A program made the position numbers and the translations under genes. The notes under the pieces were generated by a model, which saw nothing but the letters and a program-made list of their open reading frames with translations, was not told the DNA's origin and made no database searches. Source: Halobacterium sp. CBA1132 (lineage in GTDB: Archaea > Halobacteriota > Halobacteria > Halobacteriales > Halobacteriaceae). Taken from it: a stretch of DNA of 64,000 nt. Below are positions 9,502 through 19,086 of the stretch, one piece after another. Within the stretch, counting starts at the first letter, position 1; each line of letters starts with the position of its first letter. The stretch is taken from the NCBI RefSeq assembly GCF_001485535.1, contig NZ_BCMZ01000001.1, forward strand, positions 2,294,001 through 2,358,000, written 5' to 3'.

Positions 9502-9669
9502 TACGTCAACGGTGGGCGCTCGCGCTGATAGGCTTTCTGTGCGACGCGAGGCCGACCGACGGGAGGCCTCGGAACGTGCGAGCGGTGACCGGAGGGAACC
9601 GCGAGCCCGTTGGGGCTTTCCGGGTGTCGTGAACGACGAAGTGCGCAGTAGAAACGAATGCGAAACCGC

Positions 9670-10233
9670 TCACACGAACAGCCACACGAGCCACATCGCC
9701 GCCGCAGCGCCCAGCGGAATCGTGACGTTGTCGTCGATGACGTAGCCGCGAACCACGGGCGTCGCGCCGTCGGCGGCGGTGGCCGCGAGCGCGCCCGCGA
9801 CGGCCGGCACCGGGGAAACGCCGAGCAGGCTTGCGATAGCCATGCAGACCCCGAACGTCGCGAGCAACACCCACCCCTGTTTCGTCCCGAGGCCGCTGCG
9901 CTGCGAGAGGAGGCCGCTGGCGGGGTCCGCGAGCGCCAGCATCAACATCGCGGGCACCGCGAGCGCGGGGTCGAACAGCCACGCGGTCGCCGTCCACGAG
10001 AACACGTACAGCGCGTACCCCGCCGGGTTGTCCTGCTCGTAGTCGCGCGTCAAGCGGTCGAAAATCCGCCACGACACGTACCCGGACAAGCGAAGCACTT
10101 CGAGGCCGGCCGCGACGACCGACCCCAGAACCAGCAGCCACTCGACCGCCGCCCACGGCAGCACGCCCGCGAGGAACGCGCCCGGGAGGAGCGCCCCGCT
10201 GGCGTGCACGAGCCGGCGGTCGAGTTCGCTCAC
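9670..10233 (-). CDS. dolichol kinase / phosphatidate cytidylyltransferase-like membrane protein
   Basis: 187 residues with about six hydrophobic segments. The family signature is in the middle: MLALADPASGLLSQRSG and, later, AATAADGATP near residue 150, as in SEC59/DolK-type CTP-dependent lipid kinases. It probably phosphorylates a polyprenol (dolichol for glycan carriers) or related lipid at the membrane. It starts 2 bases after glyS ends and is last in a CBS-glyS-DolK operon. The exact lipid substrate is inferred. Confidence 0.75.
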   Translation of the reverse strand: MSELDRRLVHASGALLPGAFLAGVLPWAAVEWLLVLGSVVAAGLEVLRLSGYVSWRIFDRLTRDYEQDNPAGYALYVFSWTATAWLFDPALAVPAMLMLALADPASGLLSQRSGLGTKQGWVLLATFGVCMAIASLLGVSPVPAVAGALAATAADGATPVVRGYVIDDNVTIPLGAAAAMWLVWLFV

Positions 10234-10235
10234 CG

Positions 10236-11969
10236 TTACAGGTCCGCGAACTCGCGCTCGCCGTCCCGGAGCGCGCTCACGACGTCGACGAGCTCGTCGA
10301 CGTCGACGCGCACCTGGTCGGTGGTGTCGCGGTCACGCAGCGTCACCGTGTCCTCTTCGAGGGATTCGTAGTCGACGGTGACGCAGTACGGCGTCCCGAC
10401 CTCGTCCTGGCGACGGTAGCGTCGGCCGATGTTCCCGGAGTCGTCGTACGTCACCGAGAGCCCGGCTTCCCGGAGGTCCGCCGCGAGGTCGCGGGCGGTC
10501 TCGCCGAGGCCGTCCTTGTCCATCAGCGGGAACACGCCGACCGTCGTCGGAGAGACTTCCGCGGGTAGCCGCAGCACGTCCCGGGTCTCGCCTTCGACTT
10601 CGTCCTCGTGGTAGTTGTGCGCCAGCACCGTGTACACCGCGCGCCCGACGCCGAACGCCGGTTCGACGACGTGCGGGACGATGTGGCGCCCCGACTCGGT
10701 GACTTCCTCGACCGAGAAGCCGGTCTTCTCGGTGGGGACCGTGTGCTCCGCTCCGTCGACCTCTACTGTCACTGCGTCGCTATCGAACGCCGAGCGGTCG
10801 CGCTCCGCGAGCGCTTCCAGCGCGTCCGCGACCGCGCCCGCGTCGCCGCCGAACTCCGGCCCCAAGTAGGCCATGTCGGGGTCGACGGTCGCGCGCTCGA
10901 CGGTCTTCGGCTCGTCGTACTGCTTGAAGACGGTGAAGGTGTCGTCGGCGTGCTCGCTGTGCTTCGAGAGGTCGTAGTCCATCCGCGACGCGACGCCCTC
11001 CAGCTCGATCCAGTCGCCGTCGACCTCGCCCTCCGCGTCCCAGCAGTCGCTGGCGTAGTGCGCCAGTTCGCCGGGGAGGTGCTGGCGGAACCGGAACCGC
11101 TCCATGTCCACGCCGACGCGCTCGAACCACGCCTTCGAGCGCGCGAGGAAGTACGCCACCCACTCGTCGCCGACGACGCCCTCGTCGAGGGCTTCCTGTG
11201 GCGTCAACTCGCGGTACTGCTCGCCGTCGGCCTGCTGGGCGTCCGCGGGGTACAACGGCAACTCGACGTCCTCGACGCGGGCGAGGTCGGGGCCCTCCCC
11301 CTCGGGGTCGACGAAGAACTCCAGTTCCGCCATCGTGAACTCGCGGGCGCGGACGAGCGCGTTCCGCGGGCTGATCTCGTTGCGGTAGCCCGTCCCGATC
11401 TGGGCCGCGCCGAACGGCAGCTGGTTGCGCGCGTACTCCTTGAGCCGCGGGAACTCCGTGAACATCCCCTGAGCGGTCTCCGGGCGCAGATAGCCCGGCT
11501 GACCCGACCCCGGGCCGATTGTCGTGCCGAACATCAGGTTGAACTCGTCGACGGACTGACCCGCGAGCGGCGCGCCACACGACGGACACACGAGGTCGTG
11601 TTCCGCGATGATGTCCTCGACCTTCTCGGTCGCGTACGTCTCCGCGTCCTCGATGTCCGTGTTGTCCTCGACGACGTGGTCCGCGCGGTGGCTCTCCCCG
11701 CACTCCGCGCACTCCACGAGCATGTCGTCGAAGCCGTCGAGGTGGCCCGACGCCTCGAAGACTGGCTCGGGTGTCACCGTCGGCGCGTCGATTTCCATGT
11801 TCCCCTCGCGAGTGACGAAGCGGTCCCGCCACGTCTCCTCGACGTTTCGCTTCAGCGCCGCGCCCTCCGGGCCGTACGTGTAGAACCCAGAGACGCCGCC
11901 GTACGCCTCGTTCGCCTGGAAGAAGAACCCGCGCCGGCGCGCGAGTTCGTCGAGGGCGTCCTCACTCAT
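10236..11969 (-). CDS. glyS: glycyl-tRNA synthetase
   Basis: Class II synthetase, 577 residues, of the dimeric archaeal/eukaryotic type. Seen are RRRGFFFQANEAYGGVSGFYTYGPEGAA (start; motif 1 region in part), a zinc-type CAECGESH...CPSCGAPL insert near residues 90-135, LRPETAQGMFTEF (substrate loop), RNEISPRNALVRAREFTMAELEFF (motif 2), GVGRAVYTVLAHNY (motif 3) and a C-terminal anticodon domain. Its first 8 bases overlap the end of the upstream CBS gene, which indicates translational coupling. Confidence 0.97.
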   Translation of the reverse strand: MSEDALDELARRRGFFFQANEAYGGVSGFYTYGPEGAALKRNVEETWRDRFVTREGNMEIDAPTVTPEPVFEASGHLDGFDDMLVECAECGESHRADHVVEDNTDIEDAETYATEKVEDIIAEHDLVCPSCGAPLAGQSVDEFNLMFGTTIGPGSGQPGYLRPETAQGMFTEFPRLKEYARNQLPFGAAQIGTGYRNEISPRNALVRAREFTMAELEFFVDPEGEGPDLARVEDVELPLYPADAQQADGEQYRELTPQEALDEGVVGDEWVAYFLARSKAWFERVGVDMERFRFRQHLPGELAHYASDCWDAEGEVDGDWIELEGVASRMDYDLSKHSEHADDTFTVFKQYDEPKTVERATVDPDMAYLGPEFGGDAGAVADALEALAERDRSAFDSDAVTVEVDGAEHTVPTEKTGFSVEEVTESGRHIVPHVVEPAFGVGRAVYTVLAHNYHEDEVEGETRDVLRLPAEVSPTTVGVFPLMDKDGLGETARDLAADLREAGLSVTYDDSGNIGRRYRRQDEVGTPYCVTVDYESLEEDTVTLRDRDTTDQVRVDVDELVDVVSALRDGEREFADL

Positions 11970-12819
11970 CGGCCAGCCCCGAAAGCAGGTCGACGTCGCG
12001 CACGATGCCGACGAGGCTGTCGCCGGACACCAGCGGCACCTGCTCGATGTCGTTGGTCAGCATCGTCTGTGCGACCTCGCGGGCGGTCCGGCGCTTCGTC
12101 ACCGTCACCACGTCGGCAGTCATGAACTCCCGCACGGGCGCCGCCGGAATCTCGACGTTCCGCGTCGGCAGGTAGCGCGCGCCGACCGCCTTGATGGACT
12201 CCCACTTCCAGTCGTCGTCGTCGTCCGCGATGGAGTCGCCCGTGTCGGCCTCGCCCTCGACGACGCGCGCGACCTCGATGACGTCGACTTCGGTCAGCAT
12301 CCCCGCCATGTCGCCGTCGTCACCGAGGACGATCGTGTAGGGGACGTTCGCGTGCGAAATTTCGCGTTCTGCGACCGTCAGCGGCGTCTCCACGTACGTC
12401 GTGTTCACGTCCGCTCGCGCGAGGTCGCCGACCGCCGTGTCGCCGTCCTCCTCGCCGTCCGCGATGGCCCGCACCACGTCGGTGACGGTGACGATGCCTT
12501 CGAGGCGACCGTCCTCGACGACCGGCACGCGACGCGTCCCCTCGCGGCGCATCAACGCCGCGACCTCGCGGACGCTGGCGTCCGTGGTCGTCGTCGGCAC
12601 GTCCCGCATCAGCATCGCCAACTGGTCCTCCTCGGGGTGCTCGATGAGGTCGTCCCGGGAGACCAGTCCCCGGTACTGCTCGCCGTCCTCGCCCGACTTC
12701 ACCACGGGCACCGAGGAGAACGCTCGCTCCTGAATGTACTCGAGAATATCGTCCCGCGTCCCCGGAAGCTCGACGGTAACCACGTCGTCCCGGGAAGTCA
12801 TCGCGTCAGCGACGTTCAT
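11962..12819 (-). CDS. four-CBS-domain protein
   Basis: 285 residues made of two Bateman modules. CBS domains begin near residues 3, 75, 140 and 225. Each has the typical ending, for example GLVSRDDLIEHPEED, GIVTVTDVVRAIADG, GMLTEVDVIEVARV and GIVRDVDLLSGLADE. Such modules bind adenine nucleotides and report energy state. There is no fused effector domain, so it probably acts by protein contact. It is first in an operon with glyS and a lipid kinase; any link to translation or glycosylation is inference. Confidence 0.88.
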   Translation of the reverse strand: MNVADAMTSRDDVVTVELPGTRDDILEYIQERAFSSVPVVKSGEDGEQYRGLVSRDDLIEHPEEDQLAMLMRDVPTTTTDASVREVAALMRREGTRRVPVVEDGRLEGIVTVTDVVRAIADGEEDGDTAVGDLARADVNTTYVETPLTVAEREISHANVPYTIVLGDDGDMAGMLTEVDVIEVARVVEGEADTGDSIADDDDDWKWESIKAVGARYLPTRNVEIPAAPVREFMTADVVTVTKRRTAREVAQTMLTNDIEQVPLVSGDSLVGIVRDVDLLSGLADE

Positions 12820-12895
12820 GTAGGCGTCGTACTATTCCCACCCATTTGTAGGCTACGACACCGATTCCGCGCGTCTCGCGTCCGACTCCGGCAGT

Positions 12896-13495
12896 CTACG
12901 CGTCGGACGTCCAACCCTCGTCGAGGTCGGGCATTCGATCGGCGTGCGGGAAGAACTTCTCGTAGCCCTCGTGGCGGAACACGCCGAGTGTCGTCCCGTC
13001 GAGCTTGCGGACGTACGTGTACATCTCGCCCTCCTCGCGGGCGGTGTACGCGCACATCTGCTCGTCGCGCTGGACGTACGCCCCCGCGATGAAGACGGCC
13101 TGCTCGGTGTCGGGGTCCCGGAGCTCCGTGACGATGAACACGTGGCCCATCTGGGTCTGTCGGTAGACGTCGTAGACCGGGAAGTCGCCGGCCTCGAAGA
13201 CCTCGCGGAACGCCTCCGCGTCGTCGGCGCCGACGACGTACGAGAGCCCGAACTCGCCCTCGTCGTCGTTCGTGTCCCGCCCCATCGGCGCGGTGTCGCC
13301 GGCGGTCAGTTCGAGAACGTCCCATCCCTCGGCCTCGCGCTGCTCGGCGAGCGCGTGCAGGTCTTCGAGGGTCGCCTTCCAGGACTGCTTGTACTCGTCG
13401 GCGTTCGTCGCGACGGTTTCAAGTCTGTCCTGTCGCGCCTGCCGCTCTGCTTGCTCCTCGGGGAGGTCGTCGTCACGGAGGGGCTCCTTCGGCAT
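12896..13495 (-). CDS. conserved haloarchaeal protein, function unknown
   Basis: 199 residues from the ATG at 13495 (MPKEPLRDDD); the GTG at 13516 is a less likely start because a TTTCTTA box lies about 27 bases upstream of 13495. The N-terminal 60 residues form a charged helical region. The rest is a mixed alpha/beta domain (FGLSYVVGADDAEAFREVF, MGHVFIVTELRD, GEMYTYVRKLDGTTLGVFRHEGYEKFFP). It has no membrane segments. It may belong to a DUF7529-type haloarchaeal family, but that name is uncertain. Confidence 0.75.
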   Translation of the reverse strand: MPKEPLRDDDLPEEQAERQARQDRLETVATNADEYKQSWKATLEDLHALAEQREAEGWDVLELTAGDTAPMGRDTNDDEGEFGLSYVVGADDAEAFREVFEAGDFPVYDVYRQTQMGHVFIVTELRDPDTEQAVFIAGAYVQRDEQMCAYTAREEGEMYTYVRKLDGTTLGVFRHEGYEKFFPHADRMPDLDEGWTSDA

Positions 13496-13555
13496 GGGCA
13501 CGGGTTGTGTTCTCACACGTAAGAAAGTTCCGCGATAGCCGACGTTTCAGGGACG

Positions 13556-13993
13556 CTACGGCCCGATTCCGAACAATTGCTCAAGTGCAATCGACGTCGC
13601 CAACATCACCAGCGACGCGAGGAACACCCGGATGCCGGTCGGGAGGCGGGCGACGACTGGCGTCGGCCGGAACCGCGCCGGCGGCAGGCGCTGCACGAGC
13701 GCTTGGAACTTCGTCGCCTCGCCCGCGCCGGCCTCGAAGGGGCCGGGTTCGCCGTCGTCCTTCCACGGCCGCGACGGCAGCAGTTTGAACGTCCCGTAGC
13801 CGAACGCCAGCCAGCCGAACACGAACAGCCCGTACTTCACGCCCGGCGCCGCCGGCCAGCCCACGAGCACCGAGAGCACCGCCGACACGAGCGCGAACGC
13901 GACGGTCAGCCAGACGGCGTACGTGACCGCGTCCAACAGTTGGCCGACGCGGTCGGACGGCGCGTCCGGCACGCCGGACGTAGCACGAGCCAT
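13556..13993 (-). CDS. small membrane protein downstream of the peptide ABC operon
   Basis: 145 residues with hydrophobic segments near 25-45, 50-68 and 115-140, plus a charged cytoplasmic loop. It begins 3 bases after dppF ends, so it is the last gene of the ABC operon. It is haloarchaea-like but not a known transporter subunit. It may be an accessory subunit or simply co-transcribed. Confidence 0.7.
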   Translation of the reverse strand: MARATSGVPDAPSDRVGQLLDAVTYAVWLTVAFALVSAVLSVLVGWPAAPGVKYGLFVFGWLAFGYGTFKLLPSRPWKDDGEPGPFEAGAGEATKFQALVQRLPPARFRPTPVVARLPTGIRVFLASLVMLATSIALEQLFGIGP

Positions 13994-13996
13994 CGA

Positions 13997-15343
13997 CTAC
14001 TGGGAGCGCCCGTGGGAGTCGAGGAACTCGCTGGGTTCCTCGTACTCGCTCCGGTGGCGGTGACAGTGGCTGAAGCGACCGGTGTCGTCGACCACGTGGT
14101 TCTCCGGGACCTCCTGCTCGCAGACGCTCCCGAACTCCTCGCGGAGGTGTTCGCGAGCGCTCGCCACGTCGTCGTGGTTCACGTACTCGACGGCCGTGTC
14201 GACGTGCTGGCTGACCTCGCTGGGCACGTCGAGGCCGCCGAACAAGTCGTCGACGACCTCCTCGATGTCCGTGCCGTCGGCGCTCATTCCGAGCAGCTCT
14301 TTCACGCGGTCGGTCGTGGACTTCGTGATGCCGGCGCGCTCGCGGACGATTTCGCGGAACACTTCGATGCCCTCCCACACTTCGTCGTCGAGGTCCGCGT
14401 ACTCCTCGGGGCGAATCTTCACCGGACAGCGCGTGCTGAACACGCAGCCCTTCGGCGGGTCCCGCGGACTCGGCGGCGTCCCGCGCAGCGTCATGCGGTC
14501 CTTGTCCACCGACGGGTCCGCCTCCGGAATCGCCGACAGCAAGGCGTTCGTGTACGGGTTCGCGGGGTCCTCGAACAGTTGCTCGGTCGAACCGAGTTCC
14601 ATGAGATTCCCCAGATACATCACCGCGACCCGGTCGCAGACGTGCTCGACGACCGAGAGGTCGTGGGCGATGATGAGGTACGTCAACCCGAACTCCTCCT
14701 GGAGGTCGTTCAGGAGGTTCAGAATCTTCGCCTGCACGGAGACGTCCAGCGCGCTCACCGGCTCGTCGAGCACGAGGAAGTCCGGTTCGAGCGCGAGCGC
14801 GCGAGCGATACCGATGCGCTGGCGCTGCCCGCCGGAGAACTGGAACGGATACCGGAAGTAGTGCTCCTCGCTGAGCCCCACGGTTTCGAGGAGTTCGCGG
14901 ACGCGCTGACGGCGTTCCTTGGGCGTCCGCCAGTCGTGGACGTTCAGCGGCTCCATGATGATCTCCCCGACGGTCATCCGGTCGTTGAGACTGGAGTCGG
15001 GGTCCTGGAAGACCATCTGGACGTTCTGTCGCCACTCCTTGAGGTCGCTCCCGGACAGCGTCGTGATGTCGGTGCCGTCGTAGCGAATCTCGCCGCCCGT
15101 CGCGGACTCCAGTTGCATCAGCGTGCGGCCCAGCGTCGACTTCCCGCAGCCGGACTCGCCGACCAGGCCGAGAGTCTCCCCGCGTTCGATTTCGAAGCTC
15201 ACGCCGTCGACGGCCTTCACCGGCTTCCCGGCGAACATGCCGCCGCCGCCGTAGTACGTTCGAAGGTCGCGCACGTCGAGGAGCGTCTCGCCGGTCGCTG
15301 CGCCCATCTCTGCCTCTCGTTCCTGCTGGTAGAGCGCCGTCAT
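13997..15343 (-). CDS. dppF: oligopeptide/dipeptide ABC transporter ATPase (DppF/OppF type)
   Basis: 448 residues. Walker A is GESGCGKST, the signature is [19 protein letters not shown] and Walker B is [14 protein letters not shown], followed by the family C-terminal oligopeptide domain ([18 protein letters not shown], Cys-rich). It carries an extra C-terminal tail of about 110 acidic residues with Cys and His (ending [11 protein letters not shown]) that bacterial DppF lacks. Its start overlaps dppD by 4 bases. It powers import with DppD. Confidence 0.93.
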   Translation of the reverse strand: MTALYQQEREAEMGAATGETLLDVRDLRTYYGGGGMFAGKPVKAVDGVSFEIERGETLGLVGESGCGKSTLGRTLMQLESATGGEIRYDGTDITTLSGSDLKEWRQNVQMVFQDPDSSLNDRMTVGEIIMEPLNVHDWRTPKERRQRVRELLETVGLSEEHYFRYPFQFSGGQRQRIGIARALALEPDFLVLDEPVSALDVSVQAKILNLLNDLQEEFGLTYLIIAHDLSVVEHVCDRVAVMYLGNLMELGSTEQLFEDPANPYTNALLSAIPEADPSVDKDRMTLRGTPPSPRDPPKGCVFSTRCPVKIRPEEYADLDDEVWEGIEVFREIVRERAGITKSTTDRVKELLGMSADGTDIEEVVDDLFGGLDVPSEVSQHVDTAVEYVNHDDVASAREHLREEFGSVCEQEVPENHVVDDTGRFSHCHRHRSEYEEPSEFLDSHGRSQ

Positions 15344-16425
15344 TCGTTCACCTCTCGTTCGGTGTCGTCCTCACGCGACTGGTGGATTTCGACCGCTTCG
15401 TTCTGCGAGACGTCGTCGGGGTAGAGCAGGCACGCCGCGCGGTGCTCTTGGGCGCCGTCGGCGACGTCCACCTGCACCGGGTGGACTTGCTCGCAGTCGT
15501 CGAACGCCTTCGGACACCGCGGCGCGAACCGACAGTACGTCGCCGGTTCGTTCGGCGTCGGCACCTCCCCCTCGATAGTGCGGAGGGGTTCGCCGCGCTC
15601 GTTGCGGCCGGGGATGCTCTCCAGCATCCCCTCCGTGTACGGGTGTTTCGGGTTGTCGAACAGCTCCTCGACGGGCGCGGACTCGACCATCTCCCCGGCG
15701 TACATCACGTTCACGCGGTCGGTAATCTCGGCGATGACGCCGAGGTCGTGCGTGATGAACATGATGCCGAGGTCGTGCTCGACTTTCAGGTCTTCGAGCA
15801 GGTCCAGAATCTGGGCTTGGATGGTCACGTCCAGCGCCGTCGTCGGCTCGTCGCAGATGAGCAGGTCGGGGTCGCAGGCCAACGCCACCGCGATGACGGC
15901 GCGCTGGCGCATCCCCCCGGAGAACTCGTGGGGGTACTCGTCGACCCGTCGCGGCGCGTCCGGGATGCCGACGTCTTCGAGGAGGTTGATGGCTTCCTCG
16001 GTGGCTTCCTGACCGCGCAGCCCCTGGTGGAGTCGCAGCGACTCCTTGATCTGGTTGCCGACAGTGTAGACGGGGTTCAGCGACGTCAGCGGGTCCTGGA
16101 AGACCATCGCGATTTCGCCGCCGCGGACGTTCTGCCACTCCTTCTCGGAGTTGTCGGTCAGCTCCTCGCCTTTGTACTTGATGGAGCCGCCGACGATGCG
16201 ACCGGGGCTGTCGACCAGCCCCATGATGGAGCGAGCGGTCACGGACTTCCCGGAGCCGGACTCCCCGACGACGCCGACGGACTCGCCGCGCCGGATGTCG
16301 AAGCTCACGCCGTCGACGGCGCGAATCGTCTCCTTGTCCGTGAAGAACGCCGTCTGGAGGTTATCGACCTTCAGGAGGGGGTCCTGGTCGCTGTCCCGGT
16401 CCTCGGCGTACTGCTGGGAACTCAT
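15340..16425 (-). CDS. dppD: oligopeptide/dipeptide ABC transporter ATPase (DppD/OppD type)
   Basis: 361 residues. Walker A is GESGSGKSVTARSIMGL, the signature is FSGGMRQRAVIAVALACDP and Walker B is LLICDEPTTALDVT. The C-terminal oligo_HPY domain has the cysteine cluster TYCRFAPRCPKAFDDC, which in some relatives holds an Fe-S centre. It is the second ATPase subunit. It abuts dppC (shared base 16425) and overlaps dppF by 4 bases. Confidence 0.94.
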   Translation of the reverse strand: MSSQQYAEDRDSDQDPLLKVDNLQTAFFTDKETIRAVDGVSFDIRRGESVGVVGESGSGKSVTARSIMGLVDSPGRIVGGSIKYKGEELTDNSEKEWQNVRGGEIAMVFQDPLTSLNPVYTVGNQIKESLRLHQGLRGQEATEEAINLLEDVGIPDAPRRVDEYPHEFSGGMRQRAVIAVALACDPDLLICDEPTTALDVTIQAQILDLLEDLKVEHDLGIMFITHDLGVIAEITDRVNVMYAGEMVESAPVEELFDNPKHPYTEGMLESIPGRNERGEPLRTIEGEVPTPNEPATYCRFAPRCPKAFDDCEQVHPVQVDVADGAQEHRAACLLYPDDVSQNEAVEIHQSREDDTEREVNE

Positions 16426-17909
16426 CAGGCACCACCCCCTGCGGCCGCGGCCTCACCGGACGCGTCGCCGTCGCCGCCGGCCTTCGGGTCGAGGGCGTCA
16501 CGCACGCCGTCCCCGAACGCGTTGAAGCCGAGCACCAGCAGCGTAATCGCGACGCCGGGCAGGATGGAGATGTGCCACGACTGCGTGCTGATGAGGTTCT
16601 GCCCCATCGAGATGGCGCGCCCCCACTCGGGGGTCGGCGCAGTCACGCCGAGCCCGAGGTAGGACAGGCCCGCCGCACCGATGATGTACCCGCCCAGGGA
16701 CATCGAGAGGTAGATGAGCAGGTAGCTGAACACGAACGGCGCGACGTGCTTCGTGACGATGCGGCGGGGCTTCTCGCCGAATCCCTCCGCCGCCTTGATC
16801 CACTCGTTCTCGACGATCTGCAGCGACGGCCCGCGTATGGAGCGCCACAGCCCCATCCACCCCCAGATGCCGAACAGGAGGGCGAGCAAGAACGCGCCGC
16901 TGTAGATTTCCATAATCCACGTCTCCCGGAGGACGTAGATGAGCATGACGAGCACGAGCAGCCGCGGCATCGCGGAGAACGCGTCACTCATCACGACCGC
17001 GGTCATGTCGGCCAGCCCCTTGTAGTACGACGTCAACAGGGCGAGCGCGAGCGCGATACCGCCCGCGATGCCGGACGCGATAATCCCGATGAACAGCGAG
17101 ATGCGCGCGCCGTACGCCATGAACGTGAACAAGTCCTTCCCGGACGGGAGTGTCCCCGCTGGATGGAACCTATCGTAGGCGTCGTACGTCCACGGGGCGA
17201 CGTTGCCCTGCTGGCCCCGGGACTGCGAGTTGAGGTTCGCGACGCCGACGGTCACCTGCTCGACGCTGCCGGTCTCGGCGTCGAAGTACGTGACGTTGTG
17301 ACCGTACGGCTGCATGATGTTCTTCTCCTGACTGACCGGGCTGACCGTCGGCGCGAACGCCGCCATCACGAGGAAGACGACGACCAACACGAGGCCGAAC
17401 TGACCCCACGTGTGGCCGCGGAAGCGGTCGACAATGTCGTCGGCGGGCGTCCAGTCGGCGTACCGGTAGTGGCGCCGGAACACGAGGTAGCCCCGCCAGA
17501 CCCAGTAGAGGAACGCGAACGCGTACGCGTAGACGAGTCCCACGCGGAGCAGCCACGCGTACTTCGGTTCCAGCCCGAGGAACGTGTTCTGCCAGCCGTC
17601 ACCGGGCACGAGGTAGCCCTGGTTGGGAATCCACTCGCGGCTGAGCAGCGTCGGCAGGTTCGCGACAGCGTCGCCGGCGGCCGCGAACACGGACGCGATG
17701 GACGCGAAGATGTCACCGAGGACGGGGACTGTACTGGCGATGGCGTTGACCGGGACGTCCCACGGAATCGACATCACGACCCCGGCGAGCGCGCCGAGTT
17801 CGACGAGAACGAGGATGGCCATCACCGCACCCCAACGCACCGCAGGCGTCGGGTTCTGTCTGATTCGCTGTACGAGCGTGGAGTCTACCTGGTCGGTTTC
17901 GCTTTGCAT
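16425..17909 (-). CDS. dppC: peptide ABC transporter permease (DppC type, N-terminally extended)
   Basis: 494 residues against roughly 300 in bacterial DppC. The C-terminal 280 residues are the BPD permease domain with the EAA-type loop EWIKAAEGFGEKPRRIVTKHVAPF. The extra N-terminal part (residues 1-190) has about three more membrane segments and a loop facing the cell exterior. It forms the membrane channel with DppB. It lies 3 bases from dppB. Confidence 0.9.
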   Translation of the reverse strand: MQSETDQVDSTLVQRIRQNPTPAVRWGAVMAILVLVELGALAGVVMSIPWDVPVNAIASTVPVLGDIFASIASVFAAAGDAVANLPTLLSREWIPNQGYLVPGDGWQNTFLGLEPKYAWLLRVGLVYAYAFAFLYWVWRGYLVFRRHYRYADWTPADDIVDRFRGHTWGQFGLVLVVVFLVMAAFAPTVSPVSQEKNIMQPYGHNVTYFDAETGSVEQVTVGVANLNSQSRGQQGNVAPWTYDAYDRFHPAGTLPSGKDLFTFMAYGARISLFIGIIASGIAGGIALALALLTSYYKGLADMTAVVMSDAFSAMPRLLVLVMLIYVLRETWIMEIYSGAFLLALLFGIWGWMGLWRSIRGPSLQIVENEWIKAAEGFGEKPRRIVTKHVAPFVFSYLLIYLSMSLGGYIIGAAGLSYLGLGVTAPTPEWGRAISMGQNLISTQSWHISILPGVAITLLVLGFNAFGDGVRDALDPKAGGDGDASGEAAAAGGGA

Positions 17910-17912
17910 GTG

Positions 17913-18929
17913 TTAGGCCTCGCTCTCGAACCCGACACGGGGGTCGACGACCGTGTACAGGAAGTCTTGGAGGATGTTCAGGCCCACGAGCAACAGGATG
18001 AACAGGAACATCAGCGCGCCCGACAGCGGCAGGTCGCCGTTCATCACCGCGCTGAAGAACAGCCACCCGATGCCGTTGATGCCGAACACCGTCTCCACGA
18101 GCACGGAACCGCCGACGAGGACGCCGGCTTCCGCGGTGATGACGGGAATCAGCGGGATGAGCGCGTTCCGGAAGATGTGCTTCCAGACGATGGTGCGGCC
18201 GGGAAGTCCCTTGGCTCGCGCCATCTCGACGTAGTTTGAGTTCTTCACTTCGAGGAACGCGGTCCGCCCGATGCGCATCTCGTTGCCCATCGACGCCGAC
18301 CCCAGGACCAGCGAGGCCGGGAGGATGAGTTTCGAGGCTTCCAGGAAGTTCTGGAAGTTCCAGATGTTGCTCATGTCCGGGGCGCCCGCAACGTTCGTGG
18401 TGACGATGAAGTTCTGCCAGTCGAACCCGAGCAGGAACTTCTCGGACTGGGACAGCACCATCATCAGCATCACTGCCAGCCAGAAGTTCGGCATCGCACG
18501 CCAGACGATACCGCCGAAGGAGGCGGAGTAGTCACCGAGCGTGTTCGGGTTGAGGCCCGCGTAGAACCCGAGCGGGATGCCGATGAAAAGCGGCAGCAAC
18601 ACGGCCCACGCGCCCATCAGGATGGTCCGGGGCGCGAAGTTCATGATGACCTCGTAGGCAGGCGTGTTCGGCTGCACGACCCACGAGTTCCCGAGGTCGA
18701 ACGTGAACATGTTGACGATGAAGTCCACGTACTGCTCCCACAGCGGTTGGTTCAAGCCGAGCGATTCGTGTACCTGTTGGATACGCTCTGGCGTCGCTTT
18801 CTGTCCGAGAATCGCGGTCGCGGGGTCGACCGGGCCCGCGTAAATGATGAGGAACGTCAGCGACGTCCCGAAGAGTATCACGGGGATAGCGAGCACGAGG
18901 CGTTTCGCGAAGTATGTCCACCGGCTCAT
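17913..18929 (-). CDS. dppB: peptide ABC transporter permease (DppB type)
   Basis: 338 residues with six predicted membrane spans. The N-terminus is the DppB/OppB domain (KRLVLAIPVILFGTSLTFLIIYAGPVDPA). The EAA loop is NYVEMARAKGLPGRTIVWKHIFRNALIPLIPV near residue 230, which contacts the ATPases. It follows dppA after a 157-base gap that may hold an internal promoter or processing site. Confidence 0.93.
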   Translation of the reverse strand: MSRWTYFAKRLVLAIPVILFGTSLTFLIIYAGPVDPATAILGQKATPERIQQVHESLGLNQPLWEQYVDFIVNMFTFDLGNSWVVQPNTPAYEVIMNFAPRTILMGAWAVLLPLFIGIPLGFYAGLNPNTLGDYSASFGGIVWRAMPNFWLAVMLMMVLSQSEKFLLGFDWQNFIVTTNVAGAPDMSNIWNFQNFLEASKLILPASLVLGSASMGNEMRIGRTAFLEVKNSNYVEMARAKGLPGRTIVWKHIFRNALIPLIPVITAEAGVLVGGSVLVETVFGINGIGWLFFSAVMNGDLPLSGALMFLFILLLVGLNILQDFLYTVVDPRVGFESEA

Positions 18930-19086
18930 GGGCGTAATCGACGAGTTGTGTGACTCGTTCGCATCTTTCTATACGAATTTGCGTGTTTAGGTCTTGCGTT
19001 TTGGTCACTCCGGCCGTCGGAGTTACCGGCTCTGCCGTACGAAAATGTGGATAGCCGAACCGAAGGCGGAGGGGTCGGTCCGAGCG

